A stretch of DNA of 64,000 bases from Sphingobacteriaceae bacterium (GCA_947480015.1 CANKBS010000016.1:28188-92187); one strand, 5' to 3'. Positions 49,431 through 59,467 are shown, counted from the stretch's first letter. Made by a program: numbers and translations. The notes: generated by a model not told the origin, from the letters alone.

Positions 49431-50888
49431 TTAGCCAAAAGGAATGACTCTTAAACCCACTGTAAAAGGATAGAGTTCAGGTCCTTTACCCGGTTGAAAT
49501 AAAGTAGTTAAACTGTATTCGCCAAAAAAGGTCCAAGCACTGTATCCAAAATCGACATGGGCTTTAACGGCAAATGGACTTAAATTATAATTATCCTTAC
49601 GAATTTTTTTATAGTTATCGTTATGATCTTCTATAAGTTGTTTGGTGCGTCCGCCTAGTAAATATTGGCCTATAACACCAAAGGCGATGTGGAAAGTTTT
49701 ATCGGGACTATTGCTGGTGTTAAACTCTACTAACAATGGCACCTGAATAAAAGCTGTACGGAATCTGTTTTTTGAAATCGTTCTGGATGTGCTATCCATG
49801 TATGCAGATGTATAGGAGCTGTCCGAATTTAAAACGCTGCGGTGCGAAAGATCGTAGGAGTGAATATCGAAGCCAACACCGGTAATAAGCTTCACGTTAT
49901 CTTTTGCAAGTTTAATTTGTATTTCACTTAGGTTAAGCTGAAAATTATAACTTTTACCATAATTCAAATCCATGTAATTGTATTTTTTTGGAATGTTAAT
50001 ATCGCCAGGACTAGTCATATAACCATTTACGCCCATTGAAAAACCGCGCCAGTGTTTGAAACTTGAGTGATGCAGGTCTTCTTCCCTTTTTTCCGGATCC
50101 GTGCCATTCACCACAATGATTTTCTTTTTCTTCCACACATAAGTCATGCTATCGTTTACTGCTTTTTGATTTGGCTCTACAATGCGGGTAATGCTTGATG
50201 CGGTGGTGCTTTCGGCAATAATTTCGGTTGGATCACCTTTTACTTTTATGTCACTGGCACCATTTGCATTGGCGACCAAACGGCCGTTTACGAGTACTTT
50301 GGCGGTAGATGCTCTAGTAGTCGTAAGTTTGGCATCGGTGACATTGAGTTTATAAGCCTTAAATGTAGAGGCGCCAGTAATTTGTGCGTCCAAATTGTCG
50401 CAGGAGCCAATTAAATTTATTGTACTGGCGCCACTTTCGTGGCAATTAATTTTTTTTGTGTTGATGGTTGCCATCACTTCAGAAGCCCCAGAAACATAAA
50501 GACTCATCGAATCTGAAGTTATCGTATTAAGTGATTTAAATTCGGAAGCCCCACTCAGTTCGACTTTTTGTAATTGGTTGTTTTTAATGTAAACCTTAAG
50601 CGGACCATTGTAGTTTCCTTTGGTTGAAATATAAAGTGTTGAATTAAGCACTTTGGTTTCAATCCGATCTATTTCATCTTCATCGGCTTTAACACTTAAG
50701 CCAAGAGTATCTGATTGGGTGTAAAAAACCGAAACGGCCCCTGAAATCTCAAGCTTAGTAAAAGCTGTAACCGGACGTTCTTGTTTTTTTTGAGCTGAAC
50801 AGCTTATGACTACTGATAACAAAAGCATCGACAGCCAACTTGTTTTAAGCACTTGCGTGGTTTTATTTACTCGAGTTAAATTCTTCAT
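49431..50888 (-). CDS. GIN domain (DUF2807) plus outer-membrane beta-barrel protein
   Basis: 485 aa. Signal peptide with lipobox-like VVISCSAQ (Cys30). Residues about 40-235 form a GIN/DUF2807 beta-helix (ISGAVSVFYTQSD, VELSGASEFKSL, SLYVSGASEVMATI, NANGASDIKVKGD) with repeated SGAS turns. Residues about 270-485 are a PorT-like barrel (FSMGVNGYM, IKLAKDNVKLITGVGFDI, FIQVPLLVEF). Third gene of an operon with an ECF sigma factor and a membrane protein, so it is probably a target or output of envelope stress signalling. Confidence 0.75.
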   Translation of the reverse strand: MKNLTRVNKTTQVLKTSWLSMLLLSVVISCSAQKKQERPVTAFTKLEISGAVSVFYTQSDTLGLSVKADEDEIDRIETKVLNSTLYISTKGNYNGPLKVYIKNNQLQKVELSGASEFKSLNTITSDSMSLYVSGASEVMATINTKKINCHESGASTINLIGSCDNLDAQITGASTFKAYKLNVTDAKLTTTRASTAKVLVNGRLVANANGASDIKVKGDPTEIIAESTTASSITRIVEPNQKAVNDSMTYVWKKKKIIVVNGTDPEKREEDLHHSSFKHWRGFSMGVNGYMTSPGDINIPKKYNYMDLNYGKSYNFQLNLSEIQIKLAKDNVKLITGVGFDIHSYDLSHRSVLNSDSSYTSAYMDSTSRTISKNRFRTAFIQVPLLVEFNTSNSPDKTFHIAFGVIGQYLLGGRTKQLIEDHNDNYKKIRKDNYNLSPFAVKAHVDFGYSAWTFFGEYSLTTLFQPGKGPELYPFTVGLRVIPFG

Positions 50889-50946
50889 TGTTATGTTTGT
50901 TTGAAGTAAGACGCTTTAAGTTTTAAAAAAGTTACAGACTATTCGA

Positions 50947-52170
50947 TTATTTTTTTTCGACGCTAAAGGAATTAAAAGAAATACGATACTGATGTTTTGA
51001 ATTTTCTTCCGCATCCACCGATTTTATTCCGAACCTGTTAGCTTCCTTAGCCAGTTGTACCGCACGTTTCCAGAAACCATGCCCGGTGTTTTCATTCTCA
51101 TACCCTTCATAATCCACTTCCACTTCTAAGGAAGCCAAGGATTCGCTTTTGGTAGTTACTGAATCCTTTTTGGGTTCAGGTATTTTGTTGAAGACCGTGT
51201 TTTTTTCAACTGCTAACTCCGTGTTTACAGGTTTTTGTTGCAGCGTGTCGTTTTTAGTTCGAACAACCACAATAGTTTCTTTTGTAACACTTGGTACTAA
51301 AGGTTTTTGCTGAATCTTATTTTTATTGATTGATGGTTTATGACTTGAATTTTTCGAATGTTCTGCCTGCTTCATTTCCAAAACCTGCGCCTGTTTTGGT
51401 TGAGCAGCCAGATTTTTAGCAGTCTCGGTTTCTGCACCCTGTGTCATTTTTTTAGCCGCTAATCGTGAAACCGAAACTTCTGCCCTATTCCATTGATAAA
51501 TAACCGTAAGTCCAATCAAAAGCATCAAAGCTGCTGCCATTTGATAAGGTGTGCGGTTTAAAAACAAGGCCAATACACGGGCTTCTTTTTTAAGTGCTTG
51601 TTTGTTCGGATAAATAAGTTCCCTATCAACCGGTAATTTGGTTTTACTCAGTTTATCCAACTCCGCTTTTAGGTCCTTATTACTGGCTAATTCCACTTCA
51701 AAGCCTGCTCTTTCGCCTAAACTTAATTGGTCCTCAAAATAAAGTAAAGCGCTTTCCGATATAAAACGATCATGTTCGGATTTATAAAGAAAGGCTAAGT
51801 CCCCGATTTTCTCTGTAACATCGGGGCTTAATTTGGTTTTTTGATAAAGTGCCAGAACGCTCGCCAATTCAGCATCCTGACCGCATTTGTTTTCGAAATT
51901 GCGTTTTTCTGATGGCGATAAATTGCCTTCCAGATAATTCAGTAATTCTTCCTCCTTACTGCTTATGTCATTTTTAAACAAATCGGCTTTAAATGACAGG
52001 CTTTCCGACTCTTGTTCTAAATAAGGTAAATCTGAAAGGCCCAGATTAATCTCCAGTTCCGGATGCAAAGCCACAAAGGCTTTCAGCGCTTCCTGATCCT
52101 TAACAGATAAAGTGCCTTCACTCCAATCGAGTAAAAATGCTTCGTAGTTATGTAAATCAATGCGGCTCAT
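50947..52170 (-). CDS. Single-pass membrane protein, likely anti-sigma-like
   Basis: 407 aa. Long N-terminal acidic helical region (FLLDWSEGTLSVKDQEALKAF, LLNYLEGNLSPSEKRNFE) containing short repeats about 60-70 residues apart, as seen in zinc-less anti-sigma-like proteins. One transmembrane helix at about 207-225 (YQMAAALMLLIGLTVIY). Extracytoplasmic part is Lys/Gln/Thr-rich linker. Its start overlaps the ECF sigma stop by 1 bp, which suggests it sequesters that sigma factor. Confidence 0.65.
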   Translation of the reverse strand: MSRIDLHNYEAFLLDWSEGTLSVKDQEALKAFVALHPELEINLGLSDLPYLEQESESLSFKADLFKNDISSKEEELLNYLEGNLSPSEKRNFENKCGQDAELASVLALYQKTKLSPDVTEKIGDLAFLYKSEHDRFISESALLYFEDQLSLGERAGFEVELASNKDLKAELDKLSKTKLPVDRELIYPNKQALKKEARVLALFLNRTPYQMAAALMLLIGLTVIYQWNRAEVSVSRLAAKKMTQGAETETAKNLAAQPKQAQVLEMKQAEHSKNSSHKPSINKNKIQQKPLVPSVTKETIVVVRTKNDTLQQKPVNTELAVEKNTVFNKIPEPKKDSVTTKSESLASLEVEVDYEGYENENTGHGFWKRAVQLAKEANRFGIKSVDAEENSKHQYRISFNSFSVEKK

Positions 52171-52655
52171 TATATAACGGTTTCCATCTTACCGATGTAG
52201 TTTTTTAAAAAGGTTCTGGCTCTGAAAATATAAACTTTCACCTGACTCTCCGAGAGGTCGGTAATCTTCCCAATCTTGGCATAATCATAACCTTCGTAGT
52301 CACGCAGTAATAAAACCGATTTCTGAATGTCAGGTAATAGCTCGAGACCTCGGTTTAAAATTTCTTTTAAATCGGAATAGTGCGCACCGGGAACAGCCTG
52401 ATCGTGCTCATTTTCAGACAAAGTGGTTTTTTTTGATTCACGACGGGTATGATCGATTAAGGTGTGATAAGCCGTGGTAAACAAATAGGTTTTTGATTTG
52501 CTTCCATCTATGGTATTCAATTTGCGCCACATTTTTTCAAAAGAATCCTGCACAATATCACGCGAGGCATCCTTATCACGAATATGTTTCATTACAAAAC
52601 GAAACACACCATCGGCATGAAGGTCAACACAATGATTATAATCGGCAATTGTCAA
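52170..52655 (-). CDS. ECF RNA polymerase sigma factor
   Basis: 161 aa. Sigma region 2 (HADGVFRFVMKHIRDKDASRDIVQDSFEKMWRKL in parts) and region 4 (LPDIQKSVLLLRDYEGYDYAKIGKITDLSESQVKVYIFRARTFLK in parts) are complete. Starts at TTG 52655 (M-T-I-A-D-Y-N); no ATG is available in frame before the conserved region. It should direct transcription of the envelope operon it heads. Confidence 0.9.
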   Translation of the reverse strand: MTIADYNHCVDLHADGVFRFVMKHIRDKDASRDIVQDSFEKMWRKLNTIDGSKSKTYLFTTAYHTLIDHTRRESKKTTLSENEHDQAVPGAHYSDLKEILNRGLELLPDIQKSVLLLRDYEGYDYAKIGKITDLSESQVKVYIFRARTFLKNYIGKMETVI

Positions 52656-52751
52656 TTACAGATAAGACGAATTAGAAAGGAAATAGTTACAGGCTACAAG
52701 CGAATTTAATGAATTGAAATTCAATACATTAAGAATAATTCACACACAGGT

Positions 52752-54101
52752 TTATCCGGCCAGATGTTGTAAGATCTCGGCTTCAATGTCGGGCGATTCC
52801 CAATTGTTTTCAATATTTGGTCGGGCCATAATTTTATCCATAATGGTCTGTTGTTTTTCGCCTTCTTTCAAAGCCTTACTATATCTAATGTGCGGACTAT
52901 AAGTCACCATGGTATACAAGGGGATCCATTTATCGGGATGATTGGCTGCGAATTTGGCTTCGATTTTTTTCTGCAATAAAAATTTAGGATCGGCTGTTTT
53001 ATCGCGCATTTCCACAAAATTGGCAATGGCCAAATCGGCAATGGCATCGGCATCGGGCTTTCTTAAACTTTCGTATTCTTTTAAAATCTCTTCCCAGTTC
53101 TCCTGATGTTTATCTATCAATTCATTCAAAACCACACAATCCTCAAAACCACAGTTCATCCCTTGTCCGTAAAAAGGCACAATAGCATGAGCCGCATCGC
53201 CAATTAAAGCAATCTTTTCATCAAACACCCAAGGAAAACATTTTACTGTAACCAAGGAAGAAACCGGATTTGTCATAAAATCTTCGATCAGTGTCGGCAT
53301 CAAAGGCACCGCATCAGAGAACTCGGTATCAAAAAAGTGTTGAATGGCTTCATTGGTTTTTAAATTGGCAAATGATTTTTCACCTTCAAAAGGCAAAAAC
53401 AAGGTACAGGTAAAATTACCATCGGGATTTGGCAGGGCAATCATCATAAAACTGCCACGTGGCCAGATGTGCAGAGCATTTTTCTCCATTAAAAACTCGC
53501 CATTTTTACCCGGCGGAATGATTAGTTCTTTATAACCACAATCAATATAATGTTGGTTGTATTCAAACCGATCGCTTTGTAACTGCATGTTCAGGCGTGA
53601 AGCCGCAAAGGCGCCATCGGCACCAAACAGCAAATCAGAACTGGTATCGGTGATTTTTTTTGTGATGTTATGTTCAAAAGTGGCCTTTAGTTTTTTACGG
53701 TCAATGTTGGCACAACGTTCGTCAAAATGAATGGTCACATTTGCTTGTTGTTCGGCCAGATCCATTAATTTCATGTTAATATCGGCACGTGACACCGAAT
53801 AAATAGCCTGACTGTCTTTGCCATAAGGCTGTTGCGCTGTTGAACCGTCTTTATGATGAATAAAACGACCATACATAGGGATCCCGATTTTTCTGATTTC
53901 ATCGGCAATGCCCACACCTTCTAATCCGCGCCAACCGCGATCACTCAAGGCCAGGTTAATGGATCGTCCTGCCGACATGCTAATTTTGCGCATATCGGAG
54001 CGGCGTTCGTATATGTTAATGGTATATCCTTTTTTAGCCAGGTAAATTGATAACAAGGAGCCAACGAGTCCTGCTCCAACAATGTTCACTTTTTTAGTCA
54101 T
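52752..54101 (-). CDS. kmo: Kynurenine 3-monooxygenase
   Basis: 449 aa FAD-dependent hydroxylase. FAD-binding GAGLVGSLLSIYLAKKGY (8-25), GRSINLALSDRGWRGLEGVG (KMO-specific block), second motif IALIGDAAHAIVPFYGQGMNCGFED, and C-terminal PHIRYSKALKEGEKQQ. Converts L-kynurenine to 3-hydroxykynurenine in tryptophan degradation or NAD synthesis. No other kynurenine genes are in the window. Bacterial KMO lacks the C-terminal membrane anchor of the eukaryotic enzyme, as here. Confidence 0.9.
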   Translation of the reverse strand: MTKKVNIVGAGLVGSLLSIYLAKKGYTINIYERRSDMRKISMSAGRSINLALSDRGWRGLEGVGIADEIRKIGIPMYGRFIHHKDGSTAQQPYGKDSQAIYSVSRADINMKLMDLAEQQANVTIHFDERCANIDRKKLKATFEHNITKKITDTSSDLLFGADGAFAASRLNMQLQSDRFEYNQHYIDCGYKELIIPPGKNGEFLMEKNALHIWPRGSFMMIALPNPDGNFTCTLFLPFEGEKSFANLKTNEAIQHFFDTEFSDAVPLMPTLIEDFMTNPVSSLVTVKCFPWVFDEKIALIGDAAHAIVPFYGQGMNCGFEDCVVLNELIDKHQENWEEILKEYESLRKPDADAIADLAIANFVEMRDKTADPKFLLQKKIEAKFAANHPDKWIPLYTMVTYSPHIRYSKALKEGEKQQTIMDKIMARPNIENNWESPDIEAEILQHLAG

Positions 54102-54263
54102 TTTATAAAATTAAGGTAAAATCTGCATTCAAAACTATCAGTTTATTTTATTTAACCCATAAATTTGACTTTTGTTTTATTTTCTTTTTGTTAACTTTTG
54201 TTGCAGGGATTTTCGTATTCGGTGCATCGAAACAAATAATAAGCAATTGCGCGGTCATTTTAT

Positions 54264-54271
54264 TAACTTTG
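54264..54271 (+). promoter_or_regulatory. -7 promoter element for tilS
   Basis: TAACTTTG fits TAnnTTTG and lies only 3 nt before the GTG start at 54275, so the mRNA would be leaderless or nearly so. Confidence 0.4.
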
Positions 54272-54274
54272 TTT

Positions 54275-55597
54275 GTGCTAAAAAAGTTTGAAGAACATAT
54301 TCAAAAAGATCAACTTTTCACCAAACAACATCGTTTGTTAGTAGCCATTAGCGGTGGTAGCGATTCGGTGGCTCTGGTACATTTGCTCAAAGCTGCCGGT
54401 TATAAGCCTGCGCTGGCTCATTGCAATTTTAAACTACGGGGTAAAGACTCCAATTCGGATGAACAATTTTGTAAAAATCTGGCAAAAGACTTAAACCTTG
54501 AGTTTTATGCGAAGTCCTTTAAGACCCGCCAATACTGCCTTCAGAATAAGGTCAACATTCAATTAGGCGCCCGTCAACTCCGTTACGAATGGTTTTCTGA
54601 ATTAATCCACACCCATCATTTTGATTGTCTTATAACGGCGCATCATGCCAACGATGTGGTAGAAACAGTTTTGCTCAATTTGCTGCGAGGAACCGGCATT
54701 AATGGCATTAAAGGTATTCCCGATAAAAACAAAAAGATCCGAAGACCTTTGCTTCCCTTTAAAAAAGAAGAGATTGAAGCTTATTTGAAAAAAGGGAAAA
54801 TTAAATTCAGACGTGACAAAAGTAATCAGGAAGAAAAGTACGACCGCAATTTTTTACGCTTAAACGTCGTGCCTCAGTTAAAAAAACTCAACCCGAATCT
54901 GGAAACGACTTTCTTTCGCAATAGTTTACATTTTAAGCAGGAAGCGGCCATAGTAGCCGAATACCTTTCTAACCGGTCGGTTGAGCTAATTACACAAAAC
55001 AACGATTTACTTTTTATTCATAAATCAAAGCTTTGTAAGGAACCCCATATTGAAAGTGTTTTAAATTTTATTCTGGCCGATTTTGGCTTTAATGAAAGTC
55101 AGCAACAAAACATTTTACAAAATATTTTAAAGGATGGTTTGGTTGGCAAAATAATTCATTCACCCAGCCATCAATTAAGTATCGACCGGAACGATCTGGT
55201 ATTGAAAGTCAACAGCAGCAGGGTAACGGATGAAATAAGCATAGGGAATTTAGCTGAATTAAAAAAACAAAGTTTGTTCAAGCTTTCTAAAGAAAAAAAT
55301 TTTAAGATCCCCTCGCCGGCCGAATTTTACGTGAAAGAATCGCAACTCATTTATCCCTTAGTTGTTCGTTTTGTAAAAACCGGCGATAAGTTTAAACCCT
55401 TTGGTATGAAGGGATTTAAGCTAATGAGTGATTTTTTAAAAGATGAAAAATTAAACCATTTTGAAAAGGAAAATTGCCGGGTGTTGGTAAATGGCAACGA
55501 CGAAATTTTGTGGTTACTGTCTTACCGCAGTGATGAGCGTTACCGTGTTGATGCCGGGGATACTAATTTATTAAAACTGAGTTTGAGTGGAGAATAG
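54275..55597 (+). CDS. tilS: tRNA(Ile)-lysidine synthase
   Basis: 440 aa from GTG 54275 (M-L-K-K-F-E-E-H-I). A longer frame to 54188 is hydrophobic and does not fit the family. PP-loop AISGGSDSVALVHLL (about residues 22-36), LAHCNFKLRGKDSNSDEQF, TAHHANDVVETVLLNLLRGTGINGIKGI, PLLPFKKEEIEAYL. C-terminal TilS domain (FVKTGDKFKPFGMKGFKLMSDFLKDEKL). Uses ATP and lysine to convert C34 of tRNA-Ile(CAU) to lysidine; essential for AUA decoding. Confidence 0.95.
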   Translation: MLKKFEEHIQKDQLFTKQHRLLVAISGGSDSVALVHLLKAAGYKPALAHCNFKLRGKDSNSDEQFCKNLAKDLNLEFYAKSFKTRQYCLQNKVNIQLGARQLRYEWFSELIHTHHFDCLITAHHANDVVETVLLNLLRGTGINGIKGIPDKNKKIRRPLLPFKKEEIEAYLKKGKIKFRRDKSNQEEKYDRNFLRLNVVPQLKKLNPNLETTFFRNSLHFKQEAAIVAEYLSNRSVELITQNNDLLFIHKSKLCKEPHIESVLNFILADFGFNESQQQNILQNILKDGLVGKIIHSPSHQLSIDRNDLVLKVNSSRVTDEISIGNLAELKKQSLFKLSKEKNFKIPSPAEFYVKESQLIYPLVVRFVKTGDKFKPFGMKGFKLMSDFLKDEKLNHFEKENCRVLVNGNDEILWLLSYRSDERYRVDAGDTNLLKLSLSGE

Positions 55598-56129
55598 AGA
55601 GCTACTTTTCGAAGAAAAACAATACCTGGGCCATAACCGCCTGAGCATTGTGATACGCACGGCACTCACCATATTTTGTTTTTTAGGCTATTACTGGAGT
55701 GAAAATCCTAAGGCGATAAAACTGGGTTTCTTTACTATTGGCTCCTACCCCATTCAAGATGTGAGTCATTCGGGTTTAATCTTTTTTATGCTAGGCATCA
55801 ACATTTTGTTTTTAAGTGCGGGCCTCACCTATGTATTGCACATTCAAACCAAGGTATATGTAGGTTATATGTTGGTTGACGGGTTCTGGACTTCACGAAA
55901 AGTGAAGATTGATTTGAGTAACATTACTAACATTCGTAAAAGTCGTTATAAGAAAAATATTTTTCGGCGTGCCGTTTACAATTTACACAATGCCGGCATC
56001 ATTCGTTTTTATACCCGTGGTGAAGATTTTATTGAATTAACCGATAATACAGGTTTTGTATACAAAATTGGTTCGCAAAAGCCTCAGGAATTATTTAACA
56101 TATTACAGGCTGAATTAGGTAAATCTTAA
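55587..56129 (+). CDS. Membrane protein of unknown function
   Basis: 180 aa, starting at GTG 55587 inside the tilS stop region (11-bp overlap). Two transmembrane helices (about 24-40 and 60-85), then a cytoplasmic PH-like beta domain (VYVGYMLVDGFWTSRKVKID, AGIIRFYTRGEDFIELTDNT). Not recognised beyond that. Coupled to tilS. Confidence 0.65.
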   Translation: MENRELLFEEKQYLGHNRLSIVIRTALTIFCFLGYYWSENPKAIKLGFFTIGSYPIQDVSHSGLIFFMLGINILFLSAGLTYVLHIQTKVYVGYMLVDGFWTSRKVKIDLSNITNIRKSRYKKNIFRRAVYNLHNAGIIRFYTRGEDFIELTDNTGFVYKIGSQKPQELFNILQAELGKS

Positions 56130-56221
56130 TGTGATTTGTTTGGATTTGTATGGCAATTGACTAAATTTGGTTAAATAGTTCAATTACCGGTCTTATTACT
56201 AATTCTTTAATCTAATACAAT

Positions 56222-56509
56222 ATGGTTACTACTGATTTCGAAATTATCGAAAAAGAAAGAATTGAGAATCTAAAATTCCCGAATGAGGAAGTTCTGACGG
56301 ACAAACATCTGATGAATGAAAGACGGGCTGACCTTGACAGAGCCTTAACTCTGGGTAATCTCGAACACTCCAAAATCAAGATCTATTTTGCCGATGATGA
56401 ATCGAATAAAGTTGTTGAAACAACGGTTTGGGCTGTAACCGATAAACGTGTCATCTTAAAACAAGGAGTTGGTATTCCAATTGCTCGGATTTTATCGGTT
56501 ACGCTATAG
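56222..56509 (+). CDS. Conserved Bacteroidota hypothetical protein
   Basis: 95 aa. Pattern RIENLKF...LTDKHLMNERRADLDRALTLGN...KIKIYFADDES...VETTVWAVTDKRVILKQGVGIPIARI resembles, from memory, a short protein conserved in Flavobacteria-like genomes. Cytoplasmic, small beta barrel likely. Function unknown. Its end overlaps cdsA by 6 bp. Confidence 0.7.
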   Translation: MVTTDFEIIEKERIENLKFPNEEVLTDKHLMNERRADLDRALTLGNLEHSKIKIYFADDESNKVVETTVWAVTDKRVILKQGVGIPIARILSVTL

Positions 56510-57325
56510 GAGCTTCAACAATACGTAAACAAAAGGTGAAACCACGATCAGACTGTCAAAACGGTCTAAAATACCTCCATGTCCCGGCATGATGTTCCCA
56601 CTGTCTTTTACATCAGCCTGACGTTTAAGCATACTTTCCACCAAATCACCTATGGTAGCAAGCACCGGAACAAGCGCGCCGAGCATCAACCACACATTAA
56701 ATAGATCGTTATTAAAATAACGCTTAAGTAAAAAACTTAAGCCAAATGTCATGATGATGCCGAAAATGGTACCTTCCCATGTTTTGCCCGGTGAAATTCG
56801 TGGGCTCATTTTATGTTTGCCGAATAAGCTTCCACCCAAATAAGCAAAGGTATCGTTACTCCAAATTAATAAAATAACACCCAATAAAACTTCGGGTACA
56901 AAAGTAGAAATACCAGTGACGTCATCTTTAAATTGAACCAAATCCTGCAACAAAGCAAATGGCAACACCGCGTAGGCAATGCCACCCATTGTAAATAAAG
57001 CATTTTCAATGGGATGTTCTTCTTTAGAAAACAAGGCTTGTGTGAAAATTAAAAAAGGTAAAAGTGCCAGCACCGGCTGAAGCCAGAAAAAATCGTTGGT
57101 AAATGCCAGGTAACAAAGCAAACCTGAAATAAAGCCAATGGCTTTAAACGGTTTAAACCGGAGGTTTGCGGCGAGTTTATAAAACTCATTTAATCCAAGC
57201 ATAGCAACCAGCAAAAAGAAAATGGTAAAACTATAGTAATTCCAAAGTAAACAACCTACTAGTACCACAACAAATACAATTGCGCTGATTGAGCGGGTAC
57301 CCAATGTTTTTAAATTTAATGCCAT
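56504..57325 (-). CDS. cdsA: Phosphatidate cytidylyltransferase
   Basis: 273 aa, about eight transmembrane helices. CDP-diglyceride synthetase signature near the C-terminus: SMLKRQADVKDSGNIMPGHGGILDRFDS, seen as S..KR...KD....PGHGG..DR.DS. PRISPGKTWEGTIFG is the second conserved block. Makes CDP-diacylglycerol from phosphatidate and CTP at the inner membrane. Confidence 0.95.
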   Translation of the reverse strand: MALNLKTLGTRSISAIVFVVVLVGCLLWNYYSFTIFFLLVAMLGLNEFYKLAANLRFKPFKAIGFISGLLCYLAFTNDFFWLQPVLALLPFLIFTQALFSKEEHPIENALFTMGGIAYAVLPFALLQDLVQFKDDVTGISTFVPEVLLGVILLIWSNDTFAYLGGSLFGKHKMSPRISPGKTWEGTIFGIIMTFGLSFLLKRYFNNDLFNVWLMLGALVPVLATIGDLVESMLKRQADVKDSGNIMPGHGGILDRFDSLIVVSPFVYVLLKLL

Positions 57326-57431
57326 ACTTTTATTATCTGCTTCAAAAATAGGATTATTTTGTTTGTATTTTATTAACTAATAACAACTAGCCTTTGATTT
57401 GGGAAGACATTAAAAAGTTATTTTTACACCC

Positions 57432-58088
57432 ATGTTAGAGCCATCCGTATTTCTTACCATTTTAATTGGTCTGTTCTCCCTTATCAATCCTATGAGTGCC
57501 TTGCCTGTATACATTGGCCTCACGCAGGATTACAGTGAAGAGCAAAAACTCCGTACACTAAAAAAAATGTGTATCTACATTTTAATTGTGTGTTTTGTTT
57601 CCTATTACATTGGCGTTTACCTGCTTAATTTTTTTGGTATTACCATCCCCGCCTTGCGTTTGGCCGGTGGTTTAATCATTTTACGCTCGGGCTGGCAGTT
57701 ATTAAATGTGCAGCATAAAAAAGAATTACGGGGCAATATAAAAGACGAAAACGAAAAAAAAGACGATATTTCCTTTTCGCCATTGGCCATGCCTTTATTG
57801 GCCGGACCGGGCTCCATGTCCTTTTTAATTACCCTTTACTCAAACCGCAGCGATACCTTTAATGTGGCTATTTGGCAAGATGTAGCTGCAGTGGTTGCCA
57901 TACTAATTGTGGTCCTCTCCATTTATTTCTTATTCAAATTTGCCCCGCGTTTTATGAAATATACCGGTCAGGCCGGCTTGACTTCCCTGTCGAAGGTGAT
58001 GGGTTTTATTGTCATTGGAATTGGGGTTCAAATGATCATTTCAAGCATAACCGCAGTTGTAAAAGCCATTTACCTCGATTTACACTAA
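57432..58088 (+). CDS. MarC family membrane protein
   Basis: 218 aa with six transmembrane helices. MarC/YhgN marks: GLFSLINPMSALPVYIGLT, GVYLLNFFGITIPALRLAGGLIILRSGW, SPLAMPLLAGPGSMSFLITL, KVMGFIVIGIGVQMIISSI. Family function is unproven. Overlaps the convergent deacetylase-like gene by 4 bp. Confidence 0.9.
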   Translation: MLEPSVFLTILIGLFSLINPMSALPVYIGLTQDYSEEQKLRTLKKMCIYILIVCFVSYYIGVYLLNFFGITIPALRLAGGLIILRSGWQLLNVQHKKELRGNIKDENEKKDDISFSPLAMPLLAGPGSMSFLITLYSNRSDTFNVAIWQDVAAVVAILIVVLSIYFLFKFAPRFMKYTGQAGLTSLSKVMGFIVIGIGVQMIISSITAVVKAIYLDLH

Positions 58089-59329
58089 GCTTTACTCACT
58101 TCAAGAAATTCGCGGTAAAACTTTTTCATCTTGGTCGTAAAACTATCATTATGAAATATGCTGATGAGCTCTCCGCCATAAGTCTTAACTTCATTTACCA
58201 GCGGGCTGGCCAATTCCATGAAGGTTTTATGTTCGCGGGCTGAATTACTCAGCAAACAATTTTCGGAGATACAAAAGGGGTGAATGGTGAGCGAGCTTAC
58301 CGATTCAATATCTAAACTATACCATTTGTAAGGATAACAATACGACGCCCTAAACCCATTGTGGTTAGTGTAACCCATGGAGTAATCAGACATTAAACCA
58401 GCCTGCAGTAAATTCTGATACGTTTGCGGAAACTTAAGCATGGAAAAATGTTGTCGGCTTTTGGTAATGAGCCTATGAATGATATTACCCAAACGAGCCA
58501 CTTCCACTTTTAACTGGCGTAAATTATTGTTCGATCCGTAAGAGGGATGAATGCCCATCATGGAATAATCGCCCAGATGTTTGATCAGGGACTGAAAACG
58601 AAGGTCGGTAGCTGAGTGGTTTTTATCATTGGGACCATAATCGCCCAACAGCAAAAAATAAATGGCTTTGCTTTGACTGAGTTTATGGCTTTCAATTAAA
58701 AAATCATAACAATCAAAAGGGTCCTGTTCCTGATTCAGAATAATTCTCAAACGCTGTTTACTTTTAACCCAGCTTTTATCGGAGATAAAACCCGCCAATG
58801 TTCTTACAAAACCCTTGTGTTTGTATTTGTAAACATTATCAATATCGATGGTGCTGATGGCTTCGTAGCTTCTGATATCAAAACGAAGTTCGGAATACTG
58901 CGTTTGTAAGATGGCTTTTAATTCAAACAACCATAAATTAACCAGTGGCACTTCCAGAAACTCATATTGATAAGCCAAACACGAGCGGTAATGAAAACGG
59001 TTTTCCTTATCGGGTTTATAAGGCAGGTACTCCTCATAGCGGGTTAATAACCAAAAAGCCGCGCCGAACAAATCAAAAGGAATCGTGTTGCCTGTATTTT
59101 TGAAGAATATTTTTTTGTAGCGTAGGTTGGTATTCACCTGCAACTGATAATCGCGAATGCCGTGATCAAATAAGATGGTGTGGGGTTTTATGCTGACGAT
59201 GCCGTCAAAAACTTCCTCCGAATAATTAATCTTTGGTAATGCGGAAGCAGCGAATTGTTCTTTGTTGGCGGTGATTTCATGCCTTAAACCCAGCCCCTCA
59301 TGAAGCAAGGTGCGTAAAATGTAAACCAA
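58085..59329 (-). CDS. DUF7033/polysaccharide deacetylase-like protein with non-standard start
   Basis: 414 aa if started at TTG 59329. Upstream codons in the same frame read ILIYSPKSGNRLVYIL, which matches the family N-terminus from memory, but no ATG, GTG or TTG is present before the in-frame TGA (59372-59374); CTG 59359 or ATC 59362/59371 would be the start. Core marks: AFWLLTRYEEYLP, ISTIDIDNVYKYKHKG, MMGIHPSYGSN, HFSMLKFPQTYQNLLQAGLMSDYSMGY in blocks. Predicted NodB-type deacetylase fold acting on a surface polysaccharide; several metal residues are not obvious. Confidence 0.7.
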   Translation of the reverse strand: MVYILRTLLHEGLGLRHEITANKEQFAASALPKINYSEEVFDGIVSIKPHTILFDHGIRDYQLQVNTNLRYKKIFFKNTGNTIPFDLFGAAFWLLTRYEEYLPYKPDKENRFHYRSCLAYQYEFLEVPLVNLWLFELKAILQTQYSELRFDIRSYEAISTIDIDNVYKYKHKGFVRTLAGFISDKSWVKSKQRLRIILNQEQDPFDCYDFLIESHKLSQSKAIYFLLLGDYGPNDKNHSATDLRFQSLIKHLGDYSMMGIHPSYGSNNNLRQLKVEVARLGNIIHRLITKSRQHFSMLKFPQTYQNLLQAGLMSDYSMGYTNHNGFRASYCYPYKWYSLDIESVSSLTIHPFCISENCLLSNSAREHKTFMELASPLVNEVKTYGGELISIFHNDSFTTKMKKFYREFLEVSKA

Positions 59330-59467
59330 ACGATTACCGCTTTTTGGCGAATATATCAGGATCTTATTGATTCAACTAAATTAAGAAAGTGATCAGGGAT
59401 AGAAAAGTAAAGCCCAAAAAGTTATTGCACCTTGGCTGTTAGTTTTGCCAAATTTTATAAACAAATC

